A program made the translations under genes and the position numbers. DNA of 28,981 nt from CAZKUN01 sp964555935 (GTDB lineage: Bacteria > Armatimonadota > Zipacnadia > Zipacnadales > VGFC01). How positions within the stretch are numbered: position 1 is the first letter of the stretch; every line of letters begins with the position of its first letter. The notes beneath the pieces were generated by a model. The model was not told the DNA's origin. It saw only the letters and a list, made by a program, of their open reading frames with translations, and ran no database searches. The stretch spans positions 1 through 28,981 of the forward strand of contig CAZKUN010000106.1 of assembly GCA_964555935.1 (NCBI GenBank), read 5' to 3'. Positions 15,565 through 23,642 of this stretch are shown here, one piece after another.

Positions 15565-16413
15565 TCAGCTAAGCTTGCCGACCCGGTCCGCGACCTCGGC
15601 GTAGAAGCGATCCATGTACTCTTTCACATACTCCAGCGGACACTTCGACGCGTCGGCCAGCAGTGGCATCAGGTCCATGCCGTAGATCATTGCTTCTGTG
15701 TCGTCGACGCCGTGGCTGGCGAAGAACGTGGCATTCGCCCGCCGGCGTCCCATGGCGGCCAAGTCGTAGCGCTTACCGCCGCAGACCTGCGAATCATACA
15801 GCGCCATCAGCGCCGAGGCCAGGTTGTCGTGAGCGGCGACATCCATCGTCACCTTGTCTTCGTCACGCAGCCAGTCGAGATCTCGCCACACCTCACACGC
15901 GATGAGTTGTTCGGGCCGCGCGCCCCCGGGAAGCTCTCGTAGCGCCGTGATGACTCTCAGCACCACGCCGACATGAGTGTCGTGCTTGTCGGCGAGGTTG
16001 TGCGTGTAGATGACTTGCGGCGTCGTCGCGCTGATGAGATTCTTCAGGTCCTCGACGACGTCCGTCTCCGCCGCGTTCTTGATGCCTGAACTTGGGTAGT
16101 CGAGCGCGACCTGCGCGCTGAACTCGCCAAGATTGGCCGCCTTGTCCTGTTCCTTGCGACGGACCACCTGCATCATCTCATCCGTGTAGTCGGCATACAG
16201 CGCGTCGCGCGGCGCCCCGCCACCGTTCGTGCAGGTAATGCCCGTAAACCACTTGTCGTCCACGCCGAAGCATTGCACGATGCCGTGGTACGCCATGATC
16301 TCCAGGTCATCCTGATGCGCGCCGATGCCCAGGTGAGTCGTCCGGCTGAGCGCGTCGGCAACATCCGTCCCGTCCGGGACGTAAATCCCGGCTCCCGGCT
16401 GGCTAAGTTCCAT
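15565..16413 (-). CDS. PIG-L family (N-acetylglucosaminyl) deacetylase
   Basis: PIG-L/LmbE enzymes are zinc hydrolases that remove N-acetyl groups from sugars. The 282-residue protein carries the motif GIGAHQDDLEIM (His33, Asp35-Asp36), with AHQDD instead of the commoner AHPDD, and a second metal region YTHNLADKHDTHVGV. The C-terminal half (YDLAAMGRRRANATFFASHG) resembles a PIG-L subgroup with this AHQDD form. The start is ATG 16413, after GGGAGA; upstream in-frame codons run into the ROK gene and the palindromes. It follows the ROK gene in the same direction, separated by 95 bases holding two hairpins. The substrate is unknown; a GlcNAc-containing sugar is a reasonable guess. Confidence 0.85.
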   Translation of the reverse strand: MELSQPGAGIYVPDGTDVADALSRTTHLGIGAHQDDLEIMAYHGIVQCFGVDDKWFTGITCTNGGGAPRDALYADYTDEMMQVVRRKEQDKAANLGEFSAQVALDYPSSGIKNAAETDVVEDLKNLISATTPQVIYTHNLADKHDTHVGVVLRVITALRELPGGARPEQLIACEVWRDLDWLRDEDKVTMDVAAHDNLASALMALYDSQVCGGKRYDLAAMGRRRANATFFASHGVDDTEAMIYGMDLMPLLADASKCPLEYVKEYMDRFYAEVADRVGKLS

Positions 16414-16445
16414 ATCAACGCATCTCCCGTCGACCGTCGTCGTAG

Positions 16446-16499
16446 GACAGGCGTCTCGCCTGTCACGTTGCCGCGTAGCGACGGGCTTCCAGCCCGTCG
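16446..16499. repeat. Two intergenic palindromes between ROK and PIG-L genes
   Basis: Palindrome 1 at 16446-16464 is GACAGGCG, loop TCT, CGCCTGTC, with the flank CGTCGTAG before it. Palindrome 2 at 16479-16499 is CGACGGGCT, loop TCC, AGCCCGTCG, a perfect 9-bp stem starting ten bases from the ROK stop. Both belong to the dispersed palindrome family of this window. They may also attenuate or stabilise the ROK-PIG-L transcript. Confidence 0.75.
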
Positions 16500-16508
16500 G
16501 AATCGTCC

Positions 16509-17909
16509 CTACCCAATCGCCGGCAAACTCGCGGCGGCAATGGCCTGGCCAACGCGACGAGCCATCTCGTCTGGCAGGCTGAGATTCATCTTCTCCGCGA
16601 TTTCCGGGAACTCCGCCTTCAATACCTTCACCGCGTTCTCGAGGATCGCGGGGCCACCCTCGCCGCTCGTGCACCGACCGAGGATAAGCATTTCGTTGAT
16701 GTCGTAGAAGTCGGCGTAATGCGCGATCGCGTACCCGAGGCAGACCCCAATCGTCACGAACACGTTGCGCGCGCCCTCGTGGCCCTCATCGTGATGGCCC
16801 TGCACGACCTTGAGCTTGTCAGCGGGCGACAGATCCGGATCCAGCTCGATCCCGGCGGCCGGCGCGAGGCGGATAACGCCCTCCTGGCAGAAGTACTGCA
16901 CGCCACAGCCGATGTCGCCGGACCACTCATCGACGGGCGCGTTCGGCGCGTAGTCGACGGGAACGAACGCCAGCTCGTTCAGCCAGCCCGTGATGTTGCC
17001 GTCGGTCGTGACGTAACCGGCGGCCTCGCTCGATCCGAGTGCGACGCCGAGAACGCCGTTGGCCTTCAGGTTCATCGAGCCCGCGAGAGCGGTGACATCA
17101 CCGTCGTTCGCGACCTCCAGCGGCAGGCCGCCCCAGTCCTTCTGAATGCGGAGGAACATGTCCTTGACCTCCGCGTTGAACCGGTCCTTAGCCACCCCGC
17201 GGAAGAGACTCGCGACCATCACGCGGTTGTCGATGTAGATGCCCGCCGAACTCACGCCGATCGCGTCGACGCGGGGCATGAACGACGCCGCGGTGTGCAT
17301 CGCTGAGAGGATCTGGTGGTAGTGGTACGTCGGGTCGTCGTGAAGCTTCGGATGCCAGACGACCTCTTCCTCGAACACGGATTTGCCCTCGATCACCGCA
17401 GACACTTTCCGGTCACTCGCGCCGGCATCAAAGCCGATGCGACAACCCTCCAAGTGGCGACCGACCGCGACAGCCTGCTCGTTGGCGTCCGGAACAGCAT
17501 CGGCGTCCATGGCCTCGACCGTGAATTTCTCCTCGTACACGCTGCCCATGAAGTCTTCATCAAACCGGCGCGTCCCGTCGGGCGAGTAAGCCTGCTTGAT
17601 GTGCTCGCCGACCTGCGCAGGACCTCCGACCATGACCTTCCACCCGCCGCGCGCCCATAGCAGCGTCTTCACGAGGCGCTCGACGTACGGCAGATTAGCT
17701 TCGGCGCCGGGGGCTTCCGGATCGAGAATCTGCGTCTCATAGCGCGAGATGAGGCCCCCTCCGCGCTCCAGACCGATCACAAGCGGGACGGCTCTTCCCG
17801 ATGCTTCCACATTCGCCAATAACTCGCGATTCGCGAGCGAGGCGGGACGGAACGCGTCATCTAACGGCGGGGCGATATTCGGTGCGGGCAATGGCATCTG
17901 TACGGACAT
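16509..17909 (-). CDS. ROK family protein with long N-terminal extension
   Basis: ROK proteins are sugar kinases or sugar-responsive repressors. The ROK core starts near residue 155 with GFDAGASDRKVSAVIEGK, the nucleotide-binding strand, and continues with GVSSAGIY, VANDGDVTALAG (Asp269 at the catalytic-base position) and GVALGSSEAAGYVTTDGN. The segment expected to read ExGH reads NELAFVP (Glu312 kept, His replaced), and the CxCGxxGC zinc motif is reduced to GCGVQYFC, so zinc and sugar binding may be altered. About 155 extra N-terminal residues precede the core (total 466), with no helix-turn-helix evident, which argues against a repressor. ATG 17909 follows GGGAGG by nine bases. Neighbouring PIG-L and epimerase genes suggest sugar metabolism; the substrate cannot be told. 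Confidence 0.82.
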   Translation of the reverse strand: MSVQMPLPAPNIAPPLDDAFRPASLANRELLANVEASGRAVPLVIGLERGGGLISRYETQILDPEAPGAEANLPYVERLVKTLLWARGGWKVMVGGPAQVGEHIKQAYSPDGTRRFDEDFMGSVYEEKFTVEAMDADAVPDANEQAVAVGRHLEGCRIGFDAGASDRKVSAVIEGKSVFEEEVVWHPKLHDDPTYHYHQILSAMHTAASFMPRVDAIGVSSAGIYIDNRVMVASLFRGVAKDRFNAEVKDMFLRIQKDWGGLPLEVANDGDVTALAGSMNLKANGVLGVALGSSEAAGYVTTDGNITGWLNELAFVPVDYAPNAPVDEWSGDIGCGVQYFCQEGVIRLAPAAGIELDPDLSPADKLKVVQGHHDEGHEGARNVFVTIGVCLGYAIAHYADFYDINEMLILGRCTSGEGGPAILENAVKVLKAEFPEIAEKMNLSLPDEMARRVGQAIAAASLPAIG

Positions 17910-18022
17910 CGGAAACTGCCTCCCAATAGTCGGTTATCTGGCGGTCCAAGGCGCGTCTCAGCGCCGGGAAGGGGCCCTTCGTCGAGTGCCGCACTGGGTC
18001 CTTGTAAGCCTTGCCGTCGTAG

Positions 18023-18042
18023 GACAGGCGTTCTCGCCTGTC
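18023..18042. repeat. Intergenic palindrome, second GACAGGCG copy
   Basis: GACAGGCG (18023-18030), loop TTCT, CGCCTGTC (18035-18042), preceded by CCGTCGTAG. Stem and flank are the same as in the copy at 16446-16464, with one extra loop base. It lies in the 203-base space between the epimerase stop and the ROK start, which holds no gene. Confidence 0.75.
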
Positions 18043-18112
18043 GCCTGCCATCGGAGCGGCGGAATACGAGATCGTCGTGTGATCGACGGGTCCGGCCCGC
18101 GCCGTTGTGCGC

Positions 18113-18955
18113 TCAGACGCAATCTTCCCAATCGTATTCCGGCTCGAATCCAATCGTCTCACCCGCCCGCGAGCAGTCGGCCAGACAGCGCTGGGGCTCG
18201 TCGGCCAGCCAGGCCGATTTCACCTCAACTGCGGTCGGCAGGAACTCGTCGATCAACTCGACGCTCGGGCGGTTCATGAACGTGCGTCGCGCTGACAAGA
18301 GAAGCGTCTCGTGCGTGATATCTGGTGCGGCAAGCGCCTTCGAGCAGCCTTGGGCGACATCCCGAACGTCGATGTAGCCCCAGAGCTGACCGACAAACGT
18401 CTCCGGCTGCAACTGAAGCCCCTCGATGAGATCGTACTCGCGCTGACTCCAGACCCAGCAATAGCGCAGGCAGATCGTCTCGATGGCGCTCAGGCGAGTA
18501 TACCGACGACAGATCTCCTCGTCAATGAGCTTGCTCAGGCCGTACGCGTCGGCGGGCCTCTGCGGGTGCTCTTCGTCCACGGGGAGGTACTCGGGGACGA
18601 TCGCCCCGTCGCTGAAGACGAAGCCGTAGCTCGAGTCCGAACTCGCGGCGATGAGGCGTCTCACGCCCATCGCCGAGGCCGCGGCGACGACCCGCTCGCA
18701 GCCCATCACGTTGACCATCATCACGTCATCGTCAGGATCTCGGAACGGGACGGGGATCGCCGCCAGATGCACGACTCCCTCCACGCCTACCATCGCCGCC
18801 TTCAGCGCATCCGGATCGAGAATGTCGCCCTCGATGAACTCAGCATCAGCCTGCGGAGCCGCCCGATCGTAAACCAAAACATCATGCTCCCTCGCCAGGC
18901 GCGCCACAACCGTCCCACCGACATACCCGGATCCGCCCGTCACGAGAACTCTCAT
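18113..18955 (-). CDS. NAD-dependent epimerase/dehydratase family protein (extended SDR)
   Basis: This is an extended short-chain dehydrogenase of the sugar-nucleotide epimerase type. It opens with MRVLVTGGSGYVGG (the NAD-binding TGxxGxxG), has GDILDPDAL for the adenine-ring Asp, VVHLAAIP, the substrate region LIAASSDSSYG, and the catalytic Tyr-Lys pair in DAYGLSKL, then ICLRYCWVW. It has 280 residues, somewhat short for UDP-sugar epimerases and closer to uronate dehydrogenase-like members. The start is ATG 18955, not the TTG one codon earlier. The ROK and PIG-L genes downstream on the same strand support a sugar role, but the substrate is not determined. Confidence 0.85.
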   Translation of the reverse strand: MRVLVTGGSGYVGGTVVARLAREHDVLVYDRAAPQADAEFIEGDILDPDALKAAMVGVEGVVHLAAIPVPFRDPDDDVMMVNVMGCERVVAAASAMGVRRLIAASSDSSYGFVFSDGAIVPEYLPVDEEHPQRPADAYGLSKLIDEEICRRYTRLSAIETICLRYCWVWSQREYDLIEGLQLQPETFVGQLWGYIDVRDVAQGCSKALAAPDITHETLLLSARRTFMNRPSVELIDEFLPTAVEVKSAWLADEPQRCLADCSRAGETIGFEPEYDWEDCV

Positions 18956-18994
18956 CAATCATTCCCCTGCCTTGAAGTGCCAGCGTAGCCTTGG

Positions 18995-19095
18995 CCGTCC
19001 GTGCCTGCGGCTCGCCTGAGCCGCACGCCAAGCCCCATCCCAGCCCGCCAACGCCTCTCCCTGCTCCCAACCCCTGTAAGAGGGGCTTTAGCCCC
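18995..19095. repeat. Intergenic repeat mosaic between YtxH and epimerase genes
   Basis: This is part of a 267-base stretch (18956-19222) in which I see no gene. A 30-base element at 18995-19024 contains GCGGCTC, loop GCCT, GAGCCGC, and matches 23718-23747 at 28 of 30 positions. It is followed by C-rich spacer and by GGGGC-TTTA-GCCCC at 19082-19095, which competes with CCCCT-GTAAG-AGGGG at 19071-19085. Confidence 0.65.
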
Positions 19096-19222
19096 GACGC
19101 CGTCGCCGTCCGACCACCCACTCACGACGAACGGCGGACAATCCAGCCGCCCGCCGTTCGCGTCAATATGGAGGCCGGCATATCCACTGCCGCCCACCGG
19201 GCCCTGACTAGGACTCATGAGT

Positions 19223-19525
19223 TCAGTTCTCGGCTTCGGGGGCGGCGTCGACCGCCTCATCGGCGATCTCCTCCGTCTCCGTTCGGCGCGCCTCGATCTT
19301 CTCTTTGGCGGCCTGCACCAGATCCTTGGCCTTCGCCTGGACGCCGTGCGCCTTCTCGACGGCCACGCTGGCTTTGTCCTTCAGCTCGACTCGCAGCTCA
19401 GCGCCAGCCTTGGGCGCCAAGATGAGCCCCACCGCAGCGCCAATCACGCCGCCGATAAGCGCCGCCGCAAACAGGCGGCCAAGCTCTCCACTGCAACGGC
19501 CATCCACCTTATCGTAATCCGCCAT
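19223..19525 (-). CDS. YtxH domain-containing membrane protein
   Basis: This is a 100-residue protein with one glycine/alanine-rich membrane segment (about residues 17-37: LFAAALIGGVIGAAVGLILA) followed at once by PKAGAELR, the APKSGxExR-like hallmark of the YtxH family, and then a charged Lys/Glu/Ala-rich helix likely to form a coiled coil. YtxH-like proteins are envelope or stress associated, with no firm biochemical role. ATG 19525 has GGAGGTG seven bases upstream. It lies 75 nt after tyrS on the same strand, so it could be cotranscribed. Confidence 0.75.
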   Translation of the reverse strand: MADYDKVDGRCSGELGRLFAAALIGGVIGAAVGLILAPKAGAELRVELKDKASVAVEKAHGVQAKAKDLVQAAKEKIEARRTETEEIADEAVDAAPEAEN

Positions 19526-19600
19526 TTCTCAGCACCTCCACGCAATTCAAACGGCTAGAAGACTCGTCGTGCATACACCTCAACACGCCGCGCCGGCGTC

Positions 19601-20890
19601 TCATTCCCCAAGCCGCAGCTTCGCGAAGCGACGTTTCCCGACGCGCAGGATGTCGCCATCACTCAGCGCGACCTTCGCGCCGAAATCTTTGATCGGTTCA
19701 TCGTTGATCCGGACGCCGCCCTGCTGTATCAGACGACGCGCCTCGCCGTTCGTGTTGGCGAAGCCGCAGTGACGCACCAGTTGAATCGGCTCCACCGCAC
19801 CTTCTTCAGCCATCTCCGGCAACACGCAAACCTCGGGCATGTCAGACGGCAGTTCCCGCTCCGCGAAAACGCGGTCGAACTCCGCGCGCGCCTCGGTGGC
19901 GGCTTCAGCGGAGTGATGCATCGCCACAACGGCGGCCGCCAGGTCGGCTTTCGCCACGCGCGGGTGAATCTCGCCCGCTTCCATTTTTCGCTCGTGCTCC
20001 GCGACCTCCGCCTCCGGCCAGTCTAGCACCGACTGGATGTAGTGGCAGATCGTCCCGAAGCGGTGCTCGAGATTGCCGTCATCGTCCGCAACGCCGTCGG
20101 GGATGCTCATCACCTTGCCGAACATGTCGTGCGGCTCGTCGGTGATCCCGATCGCATTCCCCAGCGACTTGCTCATCTTCTCTTTGCCGTCGAGTCCCAC
20201 CAGCAGCGAGTACGTGAGCACGACCTGCGGCTCCATGCCATACGAGCGCTGGATATCGCGGCCAACGAGCAGGTTGAACGTCTGGTCGGTGCCGCCCACT
20301 TCGACGTCTGACTGGATGGCGACCGAATCGTAGCCCTGCACGAGCGGATACAGCAGCTCCCGGATCGACAGCGGCGCGTTGGCCGCCATGCGCTTGCTGA
20401 AGTCGTCGCGCTCAAGCATCCGAGCCAGCGTGTAATGACTCGCCAGCTCCATCAGCCCGCCCGCTCCGATTTCGTTGAACCACGTGCTGTTGTAGTGCAG
20501 CTCGCACTTGTTCGTATCGAGGATCAGACCGACCTGATCGACGTAGGTCTCCGCGTTACGTCTGACTTCGTCCTCAGTCAGCATCGGGCGAGTCTTCGAC
20601 TTGCCGGACGGATCGCCGATCCGCGCGGTGAAATCGCCGACGATAAAGACGATTCCATGCCCGATGTCCTGAAGCCTTCGCAACCGCCTCAGCACCGTGC
20701 CGTGCCCGACGTGCAAGTCCGGCGAACTCGGATCGCAGCCCAGTTTGATGCGGAGCGGGCGGCCGGTCTCGAGCTTGGCCCGGAGTTCAGGCAACGACTC
20801 GCACTGTATCGTCCCATCAAGGAACAGCTCAATCTGCTCGTCAATCGACGGGCTGCTTCGCCCGGCGCTGTCGTCCTGTAATCCCGACAT
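19601..20890 (-). CDS. tyrS: Tyrosyl-tRNA synthetase
   Basis: This class I aminoacyl-tRNA synthetase charges tRNA-Tyr in the cytoplasm. It has 429 residues. The HIGH-type signature is HVGH at residues 60-63 (PDLHVGHGTVLRRL), the KMSKS signature is at 238-242 (GLDGKEKMSKSLGNAIG), and the tyrosine/ATP region reads VEVGGTDQTFNLLVGRDIQ, which is typical of the TyrZ-like bacterial subgroup. The C-terminal 65 or so residues form an S4-like RNA-binding domain (GEARRLIQQGGVRINDEPI). It starts eight bases after the stop of the repeat-rich secreted protein and is probably in its transcript. Queuosine genes lie upstream on the same strand; tRNA-Tyr is one of the queuosine-modified tRNAs. Confidence 0.95.
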   Translation of the reverse strand: MSGLQDDSAGRSSPSIDEQIELFLDGTIQCESLPELRAKLETGRPLRIKLGCDPSSPDLHVGHGTVLRRLRRLQDIGHGIVFIVGDFTARIGDPSGKSKTRPMLTEDEVRRNAETYVDQVGLILDTNKCELHYNSTWFNEIGAGGLMELASHYTLARMLERDDFSKRMAANAPLSIRELLYPLVQGYDSVAIQSDVEVGGTDQTFNLLVGRDIQRSYGMEPQVVLTYSLLVGLDGKEKMSKSLGNAIGITDEPHDMFGKVMSIPDGVADDDGNLEHRFGTICHYIQSVLDWPEAEVAEHERKMEAGEIHPRVAKADLAAAVVAMHHSAEAATEARAEFDRVFAERELPSDMPEVCVLPEMAEEGAVEPIQLVRHCGFANTNGEARRLIQQGGVRINDEPIKDFGAKVALSDGDILRVGKRRFAKLRLGE

Positions 20891-20898
20891 ATCGTCCC

Positions 20899-21711
20899 TT
20901 ACTCCGCGAGTTCGGCGGTCACCTGAATCGTAATCTTCACCTTCTCACCCGACGGCGTAACCACGGTGAGAATGAGTGTCTGCGGCGCGCCGATGACCGG
21001 TACGATCGCTACCGGCACTGCCTCAACTGGCACTGTCTCTGCCGGAGTCGTCTCTGCAGGCGTCGTCTCGGCGGGAGTTGTCTCAGCCGGCGTGGTCTCG
21101 GCCGGAGTCGTCTCCGCGGGCGTCGTCTCGGCAGGCGTCGTCTCCGCCGGTGTCGTCTCGGTAGGCGTGGTCTCCGCAGGCGTCGTCTCCGCCGGGATCG
21201 GGCCGGCCGTCACGGCGTCACCAAGCTCGATCTTGATCAGCAAGTTCGACGGATCGAAGTCCGGGCTCGCGACCGGGAAAGCGTGGAAGCGGGCAATCGT
21301 CCCGTCGGCCGCCTTGATCCTAACCGTGGTTTCGTGCAGCAACCAGCGCAGCGTGCCAGTCACGGTCTCGCCGTCGACGCGCGTGATCGTCAGCGACTGA
21401 ATCTGCCATTTCTTCGCGCCATCGGGGCCCGTCTGCTGCCAGTCCGCGTCGATGACCGCAATGTCGGCCACCGCGGTCTGAACTTCCTGCCCGTCCACCT
21501 GCAGGGAGATATACTCGCTGCTCGGCGAGCGGTCGTTACCGATTCCCGCACCCTCGACGACACCGAACTCGGCAACTTGAACAACGCCCTCATGCGTCTC
21601 GCCGCCGCGCAGATAGATCTTGCCAGTCAACTCGGCCGGCACATCCTGCGCAACTGCGGCAACAGCAAACAGCGTCAGCAAAGCTATCGTGATAACGGCC
21701 GCCTTCTTCAT
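20899..21711 (-). CDS. Secreted protein with ETTPA pentapeptide repeats, unknown function
   Basis: I do not recognise the family. The 270-residue protein starts at ATG 21711 (MKKAAVITIALLTLF) with GAGGGTGA just upstream; a GTG at 21726 is an alternative. A signal peptide is likely cut after AVA at about residue 21. Residues 22-150 look beta-rich and are not repetitive. Eleven pentapeptides of the form (P)AETT follow (one PTETT, the last PAETV), then a valine-rich beta-strand tail ending VKITIQVTAELAE. The Thr/Pro/Glu linker looks like an extended surface spacer that could be glycosylated; that is inference. The gene lies 194 nt after the dehydratase-like gene and 8 nt before tyrS. Confidence 0.75.
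   Translation of the reverse strand: MKKAAVITIALLTLFAVAAVAQDVPAELTGKIYLRGGETHEGVVQVAEFGVVEGAGIGNDRSPSSEYISLQVDGQEVQTAVADIAVIDADWQQTGPDGAKKWQIQSLTITRVDGETVTGTLRWLLHETTVRIKAADGTIARFHAFPVASPDFDPSNLLIKIELGDAVTAGPIPAETTPAETTPTETTPAETTPAETTPAETTPAETTPAETTPAETTPAETTPAETVPVEAVPVAIVPVIGAPQTLILTVVTPSGEKVKITIQVTAELAE
21032..21196. repeat. 15-bp tandem repeat encoding ETTPA units
   Basis: There are eleven 15-base units in tandem. On the plus strand the pattern is GTCGTCTCSGCNGGN, with differences mostly at third codon positions. That points to selection on the pentapeptide or an old expansion, since fresh copies would be identical. Confidence 0.9.
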
Positions 21712-21842
21712 TTGGGTCACCCTCACTGATCAGCATTCTGCGATTGATGCGGCACGTCTTTACTGCCGTTAGCACGTCTCGCGTCTCGCCTCGCATCCAC
21801 CAGGCCACTCGAAAAACTCCGGGACTGGATCCATTTTCGCCA

Positions 21843-21865
21843 GCGAACTCGCCGTCTGAGTTCGC
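21843..21865 (-). terminator. Hairpin downstream of the dehydratase-like gene
   Basis: GCGAACTC (21843-21850), a seven-base loop, GAGTTCGC (21858-21865): a perfect 8-bp stem 40 bases past the stop of the dehydratase-like gene. No T-run follows on the minus strand (TGGCGAAAATGG), so termination is only a possibility. Confidence 0.35.
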
Positions 21866-21905
21866 ATGGTTCCTGTCCCTGATTTTTCGCTGCGACGCCC
21901 GGCTA

Positions 21906-22901
21906 CTACCCTCGTCTCGCCTCCAGCGACTCGACAAACGCCTCGAGCCGCACTTGCGTCCGCGCATCGACTGGGCCGGGGCGATCGCCCTCGAGCGTCA
22001 GCACCGGCACGTTGATGTCCTTCTTAATCAGCAAGTCCTCGATTTGGCGGAAGCAGAACGATTGGGCATAGTGAATCAGCCCTTCGATCTCTCGCCGCTC
22101 GATCTCAGCCTTCATATCCGCAATACGCCCGAAGATATCGTACGGATACGTGTACTGCTGATAGCACGTCACGATATCAACTTCAGGCGCGCGCGGCATC
22201 GCGAACTGCCGCGGCACCTCGTTGTAGACGATCCGCGCGCCGAGGTCGTTCTCTATGACCTCGAAGAAATCCGAGTAGATCGGCGGAACGCCCGCCAACC
22301 CGATCCGAACCGGCCTGCCGGAGATAGGCTCCCTCTCGGCGGCCTCACCTGAGAAAGCGCGAGCTTCCTCCGCGAAGACGACCGGATCACCGTTGAAATC
22401 GCTGCAACTCACCTGCCAGATGTGAGACTCCTCGCCGGTGACTCGGCCCCCTTGCCAGTTAAGTTCGTCAATCCCGGCCACAGTCCTTCGGACTTCGTGC
22501 AGATCCTCGTATTGGCGGTTGACCTCATCCCACCCCACATCGAACCGCTTCATCAGCCGATCGAACTGGTGGCCGAGCAATTCGCGGTCGCGGTCGAACG
22601 GGTAGGCGAAGGGAATGATCTCAACGCCTTGGACCTGGAGCGTCTCGGCCATGGCGTGGGTCTGGCTGCAATCGCCCTGCGTAACCGCGACGAGTTGCTT
22701 CACATCACGTTCGAGCACCGCCGCGTAGATGCCCTTGATCCACCCGCAGACGTTCGCCGGGTACCCATCGCGTTCGGCGTGGGCCACGGACGCCGTCGGG
22801 TCCGCCGCCGTAATGAACGCGTTGTTGAGGTCCATCGGCACGTGTCCCGCCGCCAGCAGCACCTCAACAGGAATGGTCGTCGTCATCCCCACGATCGCCA
22901 T
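21906..22901 (-). CDS. 2-hydroxyacyl-CoA dehydratase/benzoyl-CoA reductase family (HgdB-like) Fe-S protein
   Basis: The 331-residue protein resembles D-component/HgdB-type subunits, which hold an Fe-S cluster and perform low-potential reductions or dehydrations after electron transfer from an ATP-driven activator. Seen here are ANVCGWIKGIY (Cys52), VTQGDCSQT (Cys78), QVSCSDF (Cys166), a second Rossmann-like half starting RPVRIGLAGVPPIYSDFFEV, VTCYQQYTYPYD (Cys246), SFCFRQIED (Cys283) and the family-like ending EGDRPGPVDARTQVRLEAFV. It is shorter than most HgdB proteins (about 380-430), and no activator gene is in the window. ATG 22901 overlaps the queE stop by one base (TGATG), so translation is coupled. 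A link to queuosine synthesis is my inference from this coupling. Confidence 0.8.
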   Translation of the reverse strand: MAIVGMTTTIPVEVLLAAGHVPMDLNNAFITAADPTASVAHAERDGYPANVCGWIKGIYAAVLERDVKQLVAVTQGDCSQTHAMAETLQVQGVEIIPFAYPFDRDRELLGHQFDRLMKRFDVGWDEVNRQYEDLHEVRRTVAGIDELNWQGGRVTGEESHIWQVSCSDFNGDPVVFAEEARAFSGEAAEREPISGRPVRIGLAGVPPIYSDFFEVIENDLGARIVYNEVPRQFAMPRAPEVDIVTCYQQYTYPYDIFGRIADMKAEIERREIEGLIHYAQSFCFRQIEDLLIKKDINVPVLTLEGDRPGPVDARTQVRLEAFVESLEARRG

Positions 22902-23624
22902 CAGAGCATCCCCATCGCCAGGTGGCATTGCGGGATCACCCGCACATCCGGGAGGAACNNNNNNNNNNGGGGTGACCGGCTGGAGGACCATCAGGCAATC
23001 GTCTTTCTCGCCGGCGACCGCCTCCGCGACGCGCGCGACTTCGGCGACGGGAGTCTCGGACGTGCAGATGAGTTTCACGAAGACCTCAACCTCGCGGGCC
23101 GCGCGCAGGAACGCCATTCCGCGCGTCAGCATCGCTTCCCACTCGACGCCGCAGTCGACGCCGAGGCTCGATGAGAGTTTCACGTCCATCGCGACGATGT
23201 CGATACTCTCAACCACAGTCTTAAGCTCCGCGATGCGCTGGCCGTTCGTTTCGAGGTAAGTCTTCAGCCCGGCCTCTCGGCACATGGCGGCTAGCTCGCC
23301 CACGAACGACGCGTGCAGCAAGGGCTCGCCTCCGGTGAACGATACCGAATGATGCGCTTCAATGGGCACGGCGACCTCGATGATCTGCTCGAGAACTTCC
23401 GCCGCCGTCAACGGATTTCGAAGCGCCGCGCGATTCCCCGAGCCGGCCGGCTTCTCCACCACGCACGGACCCGTTTCGGCCTTGGCCGCCGGCGTGTCGC
23501 AATACCGGCAGCACAGGTCGCAGCCATACGTGCGTGCGAAGACTTGCCGCACGCCGACGTACGGCCCTTCGCCCTGAATCGAGGAGAATATCTCGGCTAC
23601 TGGAGCTTTCAGATCAGATTCCAA
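22901..23624 (-). CDS. queE: 7-carboxy-7-deazaguanine synthase QueE, interrupted by an assembly gap
   Basis: QueE is a radical SAM enzyme that contracts 6-carboxytetrahydropterin to 7-carboxy-7-deazaguanine. The start is TTG 23624, giving MESDLKAPVAEIFSSIQGEG; no clear ribosome site is seen. The cluster motif is C35-x3-C39-x2-C42 in YGCDLCCRYCDT, with an extra Cys38, followed by SFTGGEPLL, YLETNG and AMDVKL. The coding sequence runs to LMVLQPVTP and meets ten Ns at 22959-22968. Beyond the gap the QueE frame resumes one base off as LPDVRVIPQCHLAMGML and stops at 22901-22903. Homologues have roughly twenty more residues between these parts, so the true gap is probably longer than 10 bases and a multiple of three. 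Confidence 0.9.
22959..22968. other. Assembly gap (10 Ns) inside queE
   Basis: Ten Ns form a placeholder-sized scaffold gap. Translating straight through joins queE to the following gene in one false open frame. Confidence 0.99.
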
Positions 23625-23642
23625 CCGCCGTAGTCACGTCCG

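Noticed and set aside
16414..16674. N-terminal extension of the PIG-L protein
   Set aside because: It would run backwards through the palindromes and overlap the ROK coding end; the family N-terminus fits ATG 16413.
17857..18162. Small minus-strand gene between epimerase and ROK genes
   Set aside because: It covers the palindrome and overlaps both neighbours, with no ribosome site or recognisable sequence.
21032..21196. CRISPR array
   Set aside because: The repeats are contiguous 15-mers without spacers and are in frame in a coding sequence.
20966..21400. Plus-strand open frame rich in Val-Ser-Ala-Gly repeats
   Set aside because: It is the antisense image of the ETTPA repeats; the minus-strand protein has a signal peptide and a ribosome site.
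21906..23624. Single 572-residue QueE/HgdB-like fusion protein
   Set aside because: The frame passes through ten Ns. The conserved QueE C-terminus lies in another frame after the gap and ends in its own stop overlapping the next ATG.
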